NCBI GenBank assembly: GCA_905221605.1 | Contig: CAJNDS010002103.1 | Coordinates: 542,306 to 606,305 of the forward strand | DNA: 64,000 nucleotides | Source: Symbiodinium natans | Taxonomy: Eukaryota > Sar > Dinophyceae > Suessiales > Symbiodiniaceae | Direction: 5' to 3' | Part shown: positions 51,416 through 61,461 of the stretch, piece by piece | How the letters are laid out: every line of letters begins with the position of its first letter | How positions within the stretch are numbered: the stretch's first letter is position 1 | Made by a program: the position numbers and the translations under genes | The notes under the pieces: model-generated | Told to the model about the DNA's origin: nothing | The model's input: only the letters and a program-made list of their open reading frames with translations | Databases searched by the model: none

Positions 51416-52137
51416 CTGTGTCGGTAGCTAGGGTTTAGGGTTTAGGGTTTAGGGTTTAGGGTTTAGGGTTTTAAGGGTATTTAGGGTATTTCGGGTTTTC
51501 AGGATTTGCTTTTAGGGTTTGCACGTCGTCTTGCGTTTCATGTGAAGGTAACAATGTCTCACGAACAGGGAAACATAGCGAAGAAAAGGGACATTCATCA
51601 CAAAGTTTACACTCGCAGAGTTCATGTTGTCCGCGCTGTGCTCCTTTTTTAATGAAGCATTTTGTAAGCGAAGAAGAGAGCAAGGTATTTTTCAGTATTT
51701 TCTTGTGAATTCACGTGGGCACACATTCTTATTACGCGATTCTTTTTGCCCGCTCACGATTATTAATCAACAACCAGGACCCCAAACCCTAAACCTTAAA
51801 CCCTAAACCCTAAATAGTACGTATACACCCAAAAGGATTTAGGGCTAGTGTGCCCGTGCGTGGCCTGGTCGCTTTGAGGCTCTTAGAGTTTGGGGCTTGA
51901 GTGGGGACACCCGTGAAGGAACCTATCGCTCTAAGGAACCCGCACAGCTTACATCAATGGAGGTAGTCTTGTCCTCAGCTTGCGAATCAAAGCCCGCGAT
52001 TCGTAAGGGGTCCAGGCAACGACCCATCAAAACACATACTCCTAAGTCTACTGGAGTGGATCGCTGTTGCAAGCTTTCACGCCACCCTAGAACTAGACCT
52101 TAAGAGCCCTGAAACTAAACCACAAAAAACTGGAAGC

Positions 52138-52204
52138 AGGTTTAGGGTTTAGGGTTTAGGGTTTAGGGTTTAGGGTTTAGGGTTTAGGGTTTAGGGTTTA
52201 GGGC
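52138..52204 (+). repeat. TTTAGGG array, about 9 units
   Basis: Perfect units. Confidence 0.95.
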
Positions 52205-52206
52205 TG

Positions 52207-52297
52207 GAAAAAGCCACGAGACATCCGGTGGCCTCTGTGAGAGGTCGGTTTCGGGGTCGGGCTGTGCCGGTGCCGAAGCGAGGCAGAGTCCTTTAGG
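52207..52297 (-). CDS. Proline-rich exon (tentative)
   Basis: Minus reading GLCLASAPAQPDPETDLSQR, then PPDVSWLF. Borders weak. Confidence 0.4.
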
Positions 52298-52972
52298 ATC
52301 ATGGGGAGCTAAGGGGGCGTTGAGGGGGTTTTCGTCAAGGGTGTAAGGGTCAGGGTTTAAAGGTTTAGGGTTCAGGGTTTAGTTTTTAGGATTTAGGGTT
52401 TAGGGTGTAAGAGTTGAGGGTTTAGGGTTTAGGGTTTAGGGTGTAGGGTTTAGGGTTTTCGGGTAAGGGTTCAGGGTTTAGTGCTTGGGACCCGTTCTTC
52501 AGTCTGACTCATGAGGGCTTGACGGTGGATATCGCCGAACTTCCCCCAGCCCCTCCCCCTGTTGTCTTCTTATCTGTTGGTGTCGCGCGTTCACCAAAGA
52601 CCCCCCAGTAAACCTGGCATGTCAGAGACCTCTGCTTCACCATCTTTATAAGTCATTAGCCTTTGTCCCCTTTAGGATAACTACCTTGCAAAAGCCCTTC
52701 CGCCCGCCTCATAAGATCAGCTGTTCAAGTGCTGCAGGTGTCAAGCTAGGGGGTCAGGGTTAAGCAAGAAGCAGTAGCTCAACTGACCTCTACTCGCTGG
52801 CACCAATCGACTTGAGCAAAGGGGCCGAGCCGAAGGTGTTGGCAACAGGCCACCATAAAAACCAGACTCTTATCCAATCACGAGTAGCTAGCGGTCTTGC
52901 CAAGCCTGCCGTAGCGCCTCGTCATGACCTTCAAAAAAATTCCCTGAACAGTTGGCTTTCATTCCTAGCCAA

Positions 52973-53085
52973 AGGCTCCATGTACCCTTAGAGTAGATAC
53001 CTAGGCCTTAAGGTACCCTTATAGGAACCCCTTTAAGGCCTAGGTATCTACTATATGGGCACATGGAGCCTTAGGGCTAGCCCTG
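52973..53085. mobile_element. Family B palindrome, best-preserved copy
   Basis: GCCAAAGGCTCCATGTACCC and GGGCACATGGAGCCTTAGGG ends; AGTAGATACCTAGGCCTTAA and TTAAGGCCTAGGTATCTACT are a near-perfect inner inverted pair of about 20 bp, so the whole element can fold as one hairpin. Confidence 0.7.
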
Positions 53086-53289
53086 TACCTTCACTATCGT
53101 CACCACCTTGTAGTTCTTTGTCATGGTGCCGAAGCTTGCAGTTCGTTCCATTCTGCTGCTAGGAACACTGTCACCATCAACACAGTTCACAGTTCCCCCA
53201 AGAAGCAACACGACTACGGCAAGTAGACCCTGAAACCCCTAAACCCTAAACCCTAAACCCTAAACTGCCCAGGCACAGAGGCCAGCGGG

Positions 53290-55140
53290 GAGCCGCCGCG
53301 CGAGTGCAGGGACCTCTGCCCCTGAGGGCGCGCCCCATCCATGCGGCTGCGTCACGCCTGGTCAGGCCTAGCTAGAGGGTTCCGGACCTTTGGGCTACCC
53401 GGCTGCCCTGGAGGTTTGGGGTCTAGGGCTTTAGGGCTTCAAAGCTTAAAACCCCCGGAGGTTTCCGGGGGACAGAGGGGCTTCAGTAGATGTGTAGATG
53501 CAGGGGCGATGGTGAATCTGCGCCTGCCCCGTGCATCTAGCCGTTGCCATTCAAGGGTTTCATGACTTTGTCTGTCTGAAAATGGGAAATTTTATTTTGT
53601 TGCATTTGACCTCCCCATCTCACTGAAAAAGAAGCAAGAAAGCAAGGAAGGAAAGAAGGAAGGAAGAAAGGAAGGCAAAACATGCCGCGCCCTCCCCCAC
53701 CCCCTTTTTCCCATCCAAAGTAAATCTTACAAAACATCCTTGCAAAAAGAACACCATGCAAGAATCCGCAGTCAACTCGAAGCCTGTAAAAAAAAAAAAA
53801 AAAAATCGCCCGTCGAATCGACGCACCTGCGCTGCTTGGCGCGAACTTTGCACCACCCATGCAGCATGGCCCATGGCTTTGCTGAGGCTTTTGGGGCTTT
53901 ATGGGGGCTTCTGCTAACGTGCTGGGAGCAGGTACTTGGGATCCCCCAAAAACCCACAAAAACAGGTTTGGGATTTTGGTAAATGGTTTGTGAAGCCATG
54001 CGAAATGTGCCTTTGCTATGCAAGGGCAAGTACCCAAATTGTTTCTTCCATGGTTTAAGGGTAAACGGTAAACTCTAAAGCCTGAACCCTGACCGGCTAC
54101 TCTTGAGAAGGGTTGATGGTGATTGCATTGCCTCACAACAACGTCGCTGACGGATGCACGCACTGCCCGTGAACACGGGCCTCGAGCAAACTCGCGAGAG
54201 GATAAGACGAAAGGGGCTAAGGGTTTAGGGTTTAGGGTATAGGATTCAGGGTGTAGTATTGGGGTCCTAGAATTTCAGGGAATCCCACTATTTCGAGGTC
54301 TCTATGATAGGGTGACGGTATCAGGTGTACAGGGAAGCAATACATACCGCCTCACTACAAGCACATGGCCCTACTGTGCTCAAACAGAGAGCACAGTGTA
54401 GGGGATAGCATTAGGGGGACCCTTGGGGATGTAGACCCTCTGAATAAGGTCCCTGTTGAAGAGAGCCACAAGAGGGTTCAGAAGGGGTCCTCTTTAAGGG
54501 GGACTTATCCTACCTAGAGCACAGCTCAAAGTCGCCACTGCAAAACCTGTCAGCCCCAAAGCCACCAATCTGAGAAGCCCAGGCTTCTTTGCCCCTAAAC
54601 CCTAAACCCTTTGGGGGCACCCTCCGGCAAGGCCCGGTCGCCGCACGCAGCGCAACAGCTGCTGAGGTTCCATCAAGGTAGAGACCTCTCTTTACGAAAT
54701 GGGCTTTGAGGTTTTACCAAGAGGGTTTAGGGTTTAGGGTTTAGGGTTTTGGGGTTTGGGGTTTGGGGTTTGGGGTTTGGGGCTTGGGGTTGAGGTTACC
54801 TTGCTCAACCTTCGGGCGCGGGTTTGGGCTCAGGGCTTGGAGCTTCGAATTGCGCGAAGTATGGACCGAAGCCCTAGACCTGCGAAACCGCCCTATACCC
54901 TATACCCTAAACCCTAAACCCTGAAACCTAAATCTCCCCAAGACTCTCCAGAATCTCAGAGCTAAGGGCGAGGCCCTCCCTTGACTCATTGCTATAACAT
55001 AGTATATTCTGGGGTGGCCTTAAAGCCCCTCTGAAAAATATGATTCTGTTGGGTCCCTTATAAACCCAAGTAAGGAAACTATAAGACAGCACAAGAGCCG
55101 CCTAAACGGCAACCCCCCCTCAGCTCCCCGTGTATCGCAC
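53290..55140. other. Mostly non-coding, weak islands
   Basis: Minus islands near 53270-53341 (MDGARPQGQRSLHSRGG) and 54640-54700 (LYLDGTSAAVALRAATGPC) look coding but lack firm borders. 53537-54163 is a long minus frame through poly-A and AAGG repeats, not credible as a whole. 54423-54516 is family G copy 2. TTTAGGG/TTTGGGG array at 54724-54790. Confidence 0.35.
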
Positions 55141-55244
55141 CCTTGGGCCGCGGCGGTGCTGAGCGTGGAGCCTGGAGGCATCGTCGCATTCGCCCTGGCG
55201 TAGCTCGGAGAGCCTTGCCATTCGCAGTGCTTCTTTCAGGGTAG
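55141..55244 (-). CDS. Arginine-rich helical exon
   Basis: Acceptor CTGTAG|CT, donor AGG|GTGCGA; 34 codons plus 2 nt: TLKEALRMARLSELRQGECD, then DASRLHAQHRRGPR. Same size class (104 nt) as 11550. Function unknown. Confidence 0.6.
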
Positions 55245-55271
55245 CTACAGTTTAGGGTTTGGGTTGATATG

Positions 55272-55382
55272 GGCTTGGGGTTTTTAGGGTTTAGGGTTTA
55301 GGGTTTAGGGTTTAGGGTTTAGGGTTTAGGGTTTAGGGTTTAGGGTTTAGGGTTTAGGGTTTAGGGTTTAGGGTTTAGGGTG
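55272..55382 (+). repeat. TTTAGGG array, about 16 units
   Basis: Perfect units in one of the longest arrays; no exon recognised directly to its right. Confidence 0.95.
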
Positions 55383-55904
55383 GGCCCGTTTAACGTGGGA
55401 ACCCTGAATTGAGGGAACCCTTAAATGCCCCCTTACATACCCTCTCAAAATCGATCAATCCCCAGGGCCCCATACTTCAGGACTCTTTACAGAAGGCAAG
55501 ACGCCATATTCAAGACACCATGTGAGGTAGGGTTTAGATTCTTTGTATCCCCAAAAAGACACCAATTATGTACACTCACCAGTATTATTAAGAGGGAACC
55601 CTGAGCACGCTCACCAATAGCAGTAATACAAACCGTGTTTCATGTAAGTTACCCTGAGAAGTACAGATCAACCCCTAAAAATCAACCCTCTATCACCCTG
55701 GGGACCGACTGCTCTGTAACCCAAGAACCCTTAGCCTCCCGCCCCCCCCCCACCCTAACACCCTTAATACGAGGGCTAGGCTTAGGGTTCAGAGTTCAGG
55801 CTTTAGGGTGGCGTAGGTTTGAGGTTGTCATTGGGAACTGCCCGTGAAGCCGCAGCTACTCCCACGTAAACCTTGTGAAATCTCAGGAAAGTCCAGGAAG
55901 GTTC

Positions 55905-55992
55905 AGTACTATTTGCTTAAATCCCCCAAAAGAATTTTAAAACAAAAATCCCTGTATGGATTATCTTTGTTTTTTGGGGGCTCTTAAGCAAT
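55905..55992. mobile_element. Hairpin element
   Basis: AGTACTATTTGCTTAAATCC and CTCTTAAGCAATTACTAG pair, as do CCCCCAAAAGA and TTTTTTGGGGG. A diverged relative is at 10733-10830. Confidence 0.5.
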
Positions 55993-56087
55993 TACTAGTT
56001 CAGCAAGGTTGAGACCCCGTGATGCAAGGGCTGCACGTGGAGGTTGATGGGTCGCTACATAGCTGGGGCTGTAAGTCGGGCAAGTAT

Positions 56088-56216
56088 AGGTACCCAGATC
56101 GTCCAAAACCCCTTAACTCAGGTATATACCCGAATTCACGATAGGAATCCTTAGTATAAATTAGGGTATATTCCTTAATTAAGGGTTTTTGACTTTCCGA
56201 TCTGGGTAGTAGAACT
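56088..56216. mobile_element. Hairpin element, TACCCAGATCG ends
   Basis: TACCCAGATCGTCCAAAACC and CTTTCCGATCTGGGTA are inverted ends; CCTTAACT and TTAATTAAGG continue the pairing; AT-rich core. Confidence 0.55.
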
Positions 56217-56484
56217 GGCTCCAGCCTTGTTGGGGCCCCCTATACCCTAAACTCTGATACCCTAATACCCTAATACCCATAGCCCTAAACCCTAAACTCT
56301 ACAACCCTACTTTCAACATCTCATGCATGATGACGACTTCAGGTCGTGGGGACGGCCAGACTTCATTGGATTCTCGGGGCTCGGATTCAGGGCTTGTAGA
56401 GGTTTAGGGCTGGGATTCTCCGAGCTCTGCTTGTTAACAGCTCAAACAGGGGTGGCGTCGGGTTTGGGGTTTAGGGCCCTAGAA

Positions 56485-56690
56485 AGGTAGTATAGGAAGG
56501 AGTAAAAGAGGAGCCTTAACAATTAGAACAGGGTTTTGAGAGGAGTGATTCTCGTATATGTATATAGGGACCGTAAGAGAATATCACTAGAAATTAAGGA
56601 CGTATTCTAGTGTAGTAGAAGTATAGAGGGACCATAAGGGAATACCCCTTACTGTAGCAATTAGTCCCCGACCCCTAGAGTACCGCAATG
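56485..56690. mobile_element. Two nested family D segments
   Basis: GGGACCGTAAGAGAATATCA and GGGACCATAAGGGAATACC recur 80 bp apart with family D flanks, suggesting one copy inserted in or duplicated within another. Confidence 0.45.
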
Positions 56691-57139
56691 CCCTTGTTGG
56701 TGGACTTGCACCACGTAGAGAGCTGCCCATGATACCCCGAGGTAAACCCTAAACTCCAAACTCTGAACATGAGAACCTGAACCCGAAACCCCCAAAACCC
56801 AAAACCCCAAAACCCAAAAACCCCAAAAACCCCAAAACAAAGCCAACACCCAAGAAAACCTGAAAACACCATAAATCCTAAAGTCCCTAAAACCAAAAAA
56901 AACCTAAAACCCCTAAAACCCCAAAACGCAAAAGGCTCCAAAGAAAAAAACACAACACGCGAAAACCCCAAAACAGCAAAACCCCAAATCCCTAACCCCC
57001 CCCCCCAAAAAAAAAAAAAAAAAAAAAAAAAACTTTAAGACACCAAAAACCCTAAACCCTAAAAACCTACAAGGCTGAAACCCTCAAGCCCCTAAAAAAC
57101 CTGAGTCCTGAAACCCTCGATCCACCCTCAGAGCTCAAA

Positions 57140-57262
57140 GCATAGGGCCCTAAACCCTATAACCCTAAACCCTAAACCCCAAACCCTAAACCCTAAACCC
57201 TAAACCCTAAACCCTAAACCCCAAACCCTAAACCCTAAACCCTAAACCCTAAACCCTCAGCC
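57140..57262 (-). repeat. CCCTAAA array
   Basis: About 15 units with CCCCAAA variants, left of the exon at 57268. Confidence 0.9.
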
Positions 57263-57267
57263 CTCAT

Positions 57268-57366
57268 GGCTGGGGGCTCCCGCCGGGGTCCCCCGGCGCG
57301 GGCCGGTCCGGTGCGCGCGCCATACCAGAGCGAAGGCGGTCCACCGGGACATCCTCAAGCATGGCT
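57268..57366 (-). CDS. GC-rich exon with stop (tentative)
   Basis: Minus reading MLEDVPVDRLRSGMARAPDR, then PAPGDPGGSPQP and TGA. High GC keeps several frames open, so confidence is moderate. Confidence 0.4.
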
Positions 57367-57585
57367 TAAGGGCTTAAGGGTTTGGGGTTTGGGGTTTAGG
57401 GTTTAGGGTTTAGGGTTTAGGGTTTAGGGTTTAGGGTTTAGGGTTTAGGGTTTAGGGTTTAGGGCTTGGGGTTTAGGGTTTAGGGCTTGGGGTTTAGAGT
57501 TTAGGGCTTGTGATTTGGGGGTTGCCAGCTACTTCCTCCGTTGCAGCGGATCTCCGCGCTTCTACTTCCCATCTTGCACAGCACG

Positions 57586-57700
57586 CAGTTTAGGGTTTAG
57601 GGTTTAGGGTTTAGGGTTTAGGGTTTAGGGTTTAGGGTTTAGGGTTTAGGGTTTCGGGTTTCGGGTTTCGGGTTTCGGGTTTCGGGTTTCGGGTTTCACA
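57586..57700 (+). repeat. TTTAGGG x10 then TTTCGGG x7
   Basis: Perfect TTTAGGG units change abruptly to seven perfect TTTCGGG units. Confidence 0.95.
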
Positions 57701-57729
57701 AGAGGTAGGCTACAAACAGATGGTGGAAA

Positions 57730-57792
57730 TCAGCAGCGACGCTCCTGCTTCACGTCTAAGTTGTAGTTGCCAGCAGGGGTCATGGACACCAC
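57730..57792 (-). CDS. Second half of G-D-x-V-E-Y module, with stop
   Basis: Acceptor CTCGCAAG|GTG, then VVSMTPAGNYNLDVKQERRC and TGA. It matches VSRVNEDGTYDLACR of the exon at 63419, and like it begins right after the lysine that ends the first-half exon. Natural partner: 58776-58846 across a GC-AG intron of 983 nt. The flush stop makes it a last exon. Confidence 0.65.
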   Translation of the reverse strand: MVSMTPAGNYNLDVKQERRC

Positions 57793-58657
57793 CTTGCGAG
57801 GAGCGACCACGAAACGTGGCAAGCATGGCGCATTGGCAGTGGTTTGTGGCTCAGAATGATTTTGGGATTCTAGGGCTTATAAAGGGTCTATAGGGTTTAG
57901 CGGGCTTGGGGTCGGATCGGGCCGGTCGCACTTCAAGCAACCATCGGTGCGCTTTGCCGGTGCTCGGCGCGCATGGGCAGTCCAATCTCTCTTGCCCCTA
58001 TGCATCATGTCTGGGATGACCGAATAACCCCCAAATCCAAACCCCTCAACCGTATAAACCCGAAAAGCCCCCACCAACCCTTCAAACCCAAGAAGAAAAC
58101 CTATAAACATAGCCGCTATGAACCCTCTGAACCCAATGAACCCTAAAACCTAACCCCTATAAACCCTAAACCCTAAACCCTAAACCCCAAACACTAGAGA
58201 TGGCGCAGGGCGCGGAGCAGTTCCAGGGGCCCCAGGGCTCCCTGCCAAGCCCTCATAGGCCTACACCCCGGACCCTGATCCGCAATATCTTGAACCTTAA
58301 ACCCTAAACCCTGAAACCCTTAACCCTAAACCCTAGACTCTATAAAGAACAAAACCCTAAACTCGAAACCCCCCCCAAACCCTAGCCTCAATTTTACCCT
58401 GGGGGCCCTTCTTTCGGACACCCCCCCCCCGCAATGAGCCTTGTCTTAGCCCTAGCCTCGGTAACATCATCGACCTTCTTCGCACATCCTGTGCCCAGAA
58501 GAGCCCCCAAAATATTCCCAACACCCCCCTCCTAGTAGGGTTGAAAAGTTGAAGGTCTATAGGGTTCGTATTCTAAGAACCTTCTATAAGAACCTTTTGA
58601 CGGGGTTCCAAGTTTAGGGTTCGTATTCTAAGAACCCTTGAACGGGTTCAGAGTCTA

Positions 58658-58743
58658 GCTAAACCCTAAACCCTAAACCCTAAACCCTAAACCCTAAACC
58701 CTAAACCCTAAACCCTAAACCCTAAACCCTAAACCCTAAACTC
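58658..58743 (-). repeat. CCCTAAA array, about 12 units
   Basis: Perfect units 32 nt below the donor of 58776; in coding sense it is TTTAGGG near the intron 5' end. Confidence 0.95.
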
Positions 58744-58775
58744 TAGTGCTTGAATCTTGAATCTCCAGTTCTTGC

Positions 58776-58846
58776 CTTGGCTGGGATCCAGCGGCTTTGG
58801 CTCGCCCCGAAGTATTCCACCATGTCTCCGATGTTGTAGACGGGGC
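58776..58846 (-). CDS. First half of G-D-x-V-E-Y module
   Basis: Acceptor AATGAAAG|G, donor AAG|GCAAGA. Reads PVYNIGDMVEYFGASQSRWI then PAK. It is nearly the same as the exon at 63941 (VGDAVEYFGASRGFWIPTK). I take this as a small beta-barrel (Tudor/agenet-like) module seen in dinoflagellate proteins; that assignment is from memory. Islands at 57900-58010 and 58195-58260 inside the intron also have open minus frames and could be skipped exons. Confidence 0.65.
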
Positions 58847-59084
58847 CTTTCATTAGGGTTTTAGCGTTTAGGGTTTAGGGCTTCGGGTTTAGGGTGCGGG
58901 GTGTAGGGTTTAGGGTTTAGGGTTTAGGGTTTAGGGCAAATTTTGTTGTGTCCCTCAACCCTCAACCATAAACCCTGAACCCTTACAGCCTCCGCCTCGG
59001 TCATCACATCCAAACATGGATCCCTTCGTCAAGAGGACTCGACTCTTTAAGGGTTTAGGGTTTAGGGTTTAGGGTATGGTCCCT

Positions 59085-59235
59085 TAGTACGGGCCCCCAA
59101 ACGGGTTTAGGGCTTAGGGTAAGAGGGGACCCATTATCTACCCCTTGTATACCTTGTACAAATGAATGTCCCATAAACCAGAACCCTTTACAGGAGCTGA
59201 GAGGAGGCTAGGGACCATACTATCGGCCCATGAAA
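59085..59235. mobile_element. Palindromic element with telomere units inside
   Basis: TATGGTCCCTTAGTACGGGC and GGGACCATACTATCGGCCC are inverted ends, with TTTAGGG-type units at 59104-59120 near the left end. Confidence 0.45.
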
Positions 59236-59435
59236 CTACCCTCACAGACTCTGGGAATCCGTTGTTTGAAGCCCTGGCCCATTGCAGAAGAGAGGCCGAA
59301 TGGGACCATGTTTGGAGAACTGAATACTTAGGGGTTTAGGGTTTAGGGTTTCGGGTAATTAGGTTTGGGGTTCAGGGTAATTAGGACTCTAGGCTCAGCG
59401 AGGCTGAAGAGTCCTCAGCAATTCAAGGAAGGAAC

Positions 59436-59630
59436 ATGTGCCCTGACAATACCCTGACAGCTTTCACCAAACTCCCTAAGAAAAAGGAAATGCGAGCACA
59501 TTTCAGGATTTTATATTCGGACCAGGGTCCAGGTCATGCAAGGGCAAACAGCTTTCCAGTGCAACGAGCGCCTCTCTGCGTGTCTGCCGGGTTGGCCTCC
59601 GCACTTGCCCATCTTTCTAGTCCCTCTTAG
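59436..59630 (+). CDS. Possible plus exon with stop
   Basis: Plus reading MCPDNTLTAFTKLPKKKEMR, then AHFRILYSDQGPGHARANSF and a further 24 residues to TAG. No borders or family recognised. Confidence 0.35.
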   Translation: MCPDNTLTAFTKLPKKKEMRAHFRILYSDQGPGHARANSFPVQRAPLCVSAGLASALAHLSSPS

Positions 59631-59935
59631 CAGTCTTAGTACATCCTAAAGACCCCAAACAATATGGGAGACTATGTGAGCAAAGAAGTCCAAAGACGAA
59701 AACGGCTTCAAATTTCGCGAAGTCAACACGTCCGAAAGCGACGACCGTTTCGCATGTCGTGAAACCAGAAGCACAAAGAACCCTAGATCCTAACTAAACC
59801 CTAAACCCTGAACCCTTAACCCTATAAAGCCGCCCGCGCTTGCGCCAGAGAGCGATTGTCGTCCAACATGCGAGCAAGCCACGCGCTCGGCGACGGGCAC
59901 CGCGGGGGCCCATTCGATCTAGCCCCTCTTACCCT

Positions 59936-60120
59936 GGGTTCAGGGTTCAGGGTTCGGGTTCAGGGTTTAGGGTTTAGGGTTTAGGGTTTAGGGTTTAGGG
60001 TTTAGGGTTTAGGGTTTAGGGTTTAGGGTTTAGGGTTTAGGGTTTAGGGTTTAGGGTTTAGGGTTTAGGGTTTAGCGTTTAGGGTTTAGGGTTTAGGGTT
60101 TAGGGTTTAGGGTTTAGTGT
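59936..60120 (+). repeat. Longest TTTAGGG array, about 22 units
   Basis: Almost perfect, one TTTAGCG. Bounded by TTCAGGG variants on the left and a GTTCGAACCCCATCG island on the right. Confidence 0.95.
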
Positions 60121-60163
60121 TCGAACCCCATCGTGTCGACATCGTGTTGGGGTAACAACAGCA

Positions 60164-60268
60164 GGTTTACGATATTACGGGTACCTTCTTGGGGTCCTTC
60201 TTCTAAGGGAAACCTACTATTTGGCGGGGGTGTACAGTACAGGGTCCCTCATTTTTCGGAACCCCCCA
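60164..60268. mobile_element. Family E palindrome, copy 3
   Basis: GGTTTACGATATTACGGGTA, CTTGGGGTCCTTCTTCTAAG and GGGTCCCTCATTTTTCGG. Confidence 0.5.
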
Positions 60269-61050
60269 GAAGGCGACGAGGGTGGTTTCGAACAAACATG
60301 CGGAAGAAGGTTCGACAGGGTTCTAAAATGTTCTGGTGCTGGGATGTATTTCGGGCCAAGGCTAGGGCAACTAACCCTCAACCTACAACTCCTAAGCCTA
60401 AACCCTAAACCCTAAACCCTAAACCCTAAACCCTAAACCCTAAACCCTAAACCCTAGGGAGTCGGCACTAAAAGAAAACTGCAAGCCTTGGCCTGTGACA
60501 GCAAGCCCAGGCCTGCAAGAGAAAAAGGGGGCAAAACCCCTAAACCCTAAACCCTAAAACCTATATTCGCCCTAACAAAAAGTGCGCGTCGGGGCTGGCG
60601 CCTGGGACTTTTCGGGCTGCCGAATGTTCTCCGCAAGCACTCGCGGCTTGCCTCAGGTGGGTTCAGGGCTAAGGGTTTAGGGTTTAGGGTGTAACGTTTA
60701 GGGCTTCTGGGTTTAGCTAAACAGGAGAAGCTGTATGCCTAACGCAGTGCAAATCCACCATCTGAAGGTATGCAGATTTCTCTAGGTAGGTTGTGCCCAA
60801 CAGACCACCTCCGAACAACAGATCGCTGAGTAGCAACGCAACCGGAGTACACCTGATGTTTCTCTGCTTAAACCCTAAACCCTAAACCCGAAACCCGAAA
60901 CCCTAAACCCTAAACCCGAAACCCTAAACCCTAAACCCGGCCCTAAACCCCGCAAATTTCGCCATAAGGCGAGCCGACGTGCGCTTTCGGCTTTTCTCAA
61001 TACATCCATTATACAACATCTTCCGGCGGCACAAACTTAACAAGCAGTAC
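60269..61050. other. Arrays and weak islands
   Basis: CCCTAAA at 60397-60455 and 60866-60950. An island at 60590-60660 is open on both strands (plus ARRGWRLGLFGLPNVLRKH). No firm gene. Confidence 0.35.
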
Positions 61051-61078
61051 CCTTCACCTGCTGCTTGCTGTCTTCAGC

Positions 61079-61363
61079 CTTGAGCCGAAGTTTTCCGGTG
61101 GAAGAGTGGCTGCGTTGCAAACTGTGGCAATGGAAAGTCGTCAAGAAGGGGGAGTCCAAGAACACACGACAGGGGCCCAAAAGACCAGGTTGGACGTTGC
61201 TCGGTGCTTTCTCCGATTTTGCTCTGGCGCGGCTGTCAGTCTGCTGCTTCTGCTGCTATTTAGGGTTTGGCTAGCATCTAGGGCCGCTACAGCCGCTAGG
61301 GGTTGCAGGGTTTGGCTTTCCAGCACGGACAGGCAGGCAGGCTTGGGAGTCGGGATGCAGTAA
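61079..61363 (+). CDS. Plus exon downstream of a strong acceptor
   Basis: Acceptor CTTGCTGTCTTCAG|CC. One frame reads SRSFPVEEWLRCKLWQWKVV then KKGESKNTRQGPKRP before |GTTGGA. A second plus frame (61106-61363) holds AAVSLLLLLLFRVWLAS, a possible membrane span. They may be alternatives. Confidence 0.35.
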   Translation, partial: LEPKFSGGRVAALQTVAMESRQEGGVQEHTTGAQKTRLDVARCFLRFCSGAAVSLLLLLLFRVWLASRAATAARGCRVWLSSTDRQAGLGVGMQ

Positions 61364-61461
61364 GCTCAGAATAAGCTTGTCAAAAGTGTCTCATGTGCAC
61401 TCGGCAGAGGTGCCCCCATGCGGAAAGACCTTTCAGGTCTTGCAAAAGACAATGCCCGCAG

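Noticed and set aside
53537-54163. 208-aa minus ORF
   Set aside because: Runs through poly-A (giving poly-Phe) and AAGG repeats; no continuous domain. Small parts may be coding but the whole is not credible.
57900-58260. Two extra exons inside the 57793-58775 intron
   Set aside because: Minus frames are open (for example HRGKRDWTAHARRAPAKR) but GC-rich DNA keeps frames open by chance, and joining 58776 to 57792 directly restores the module.
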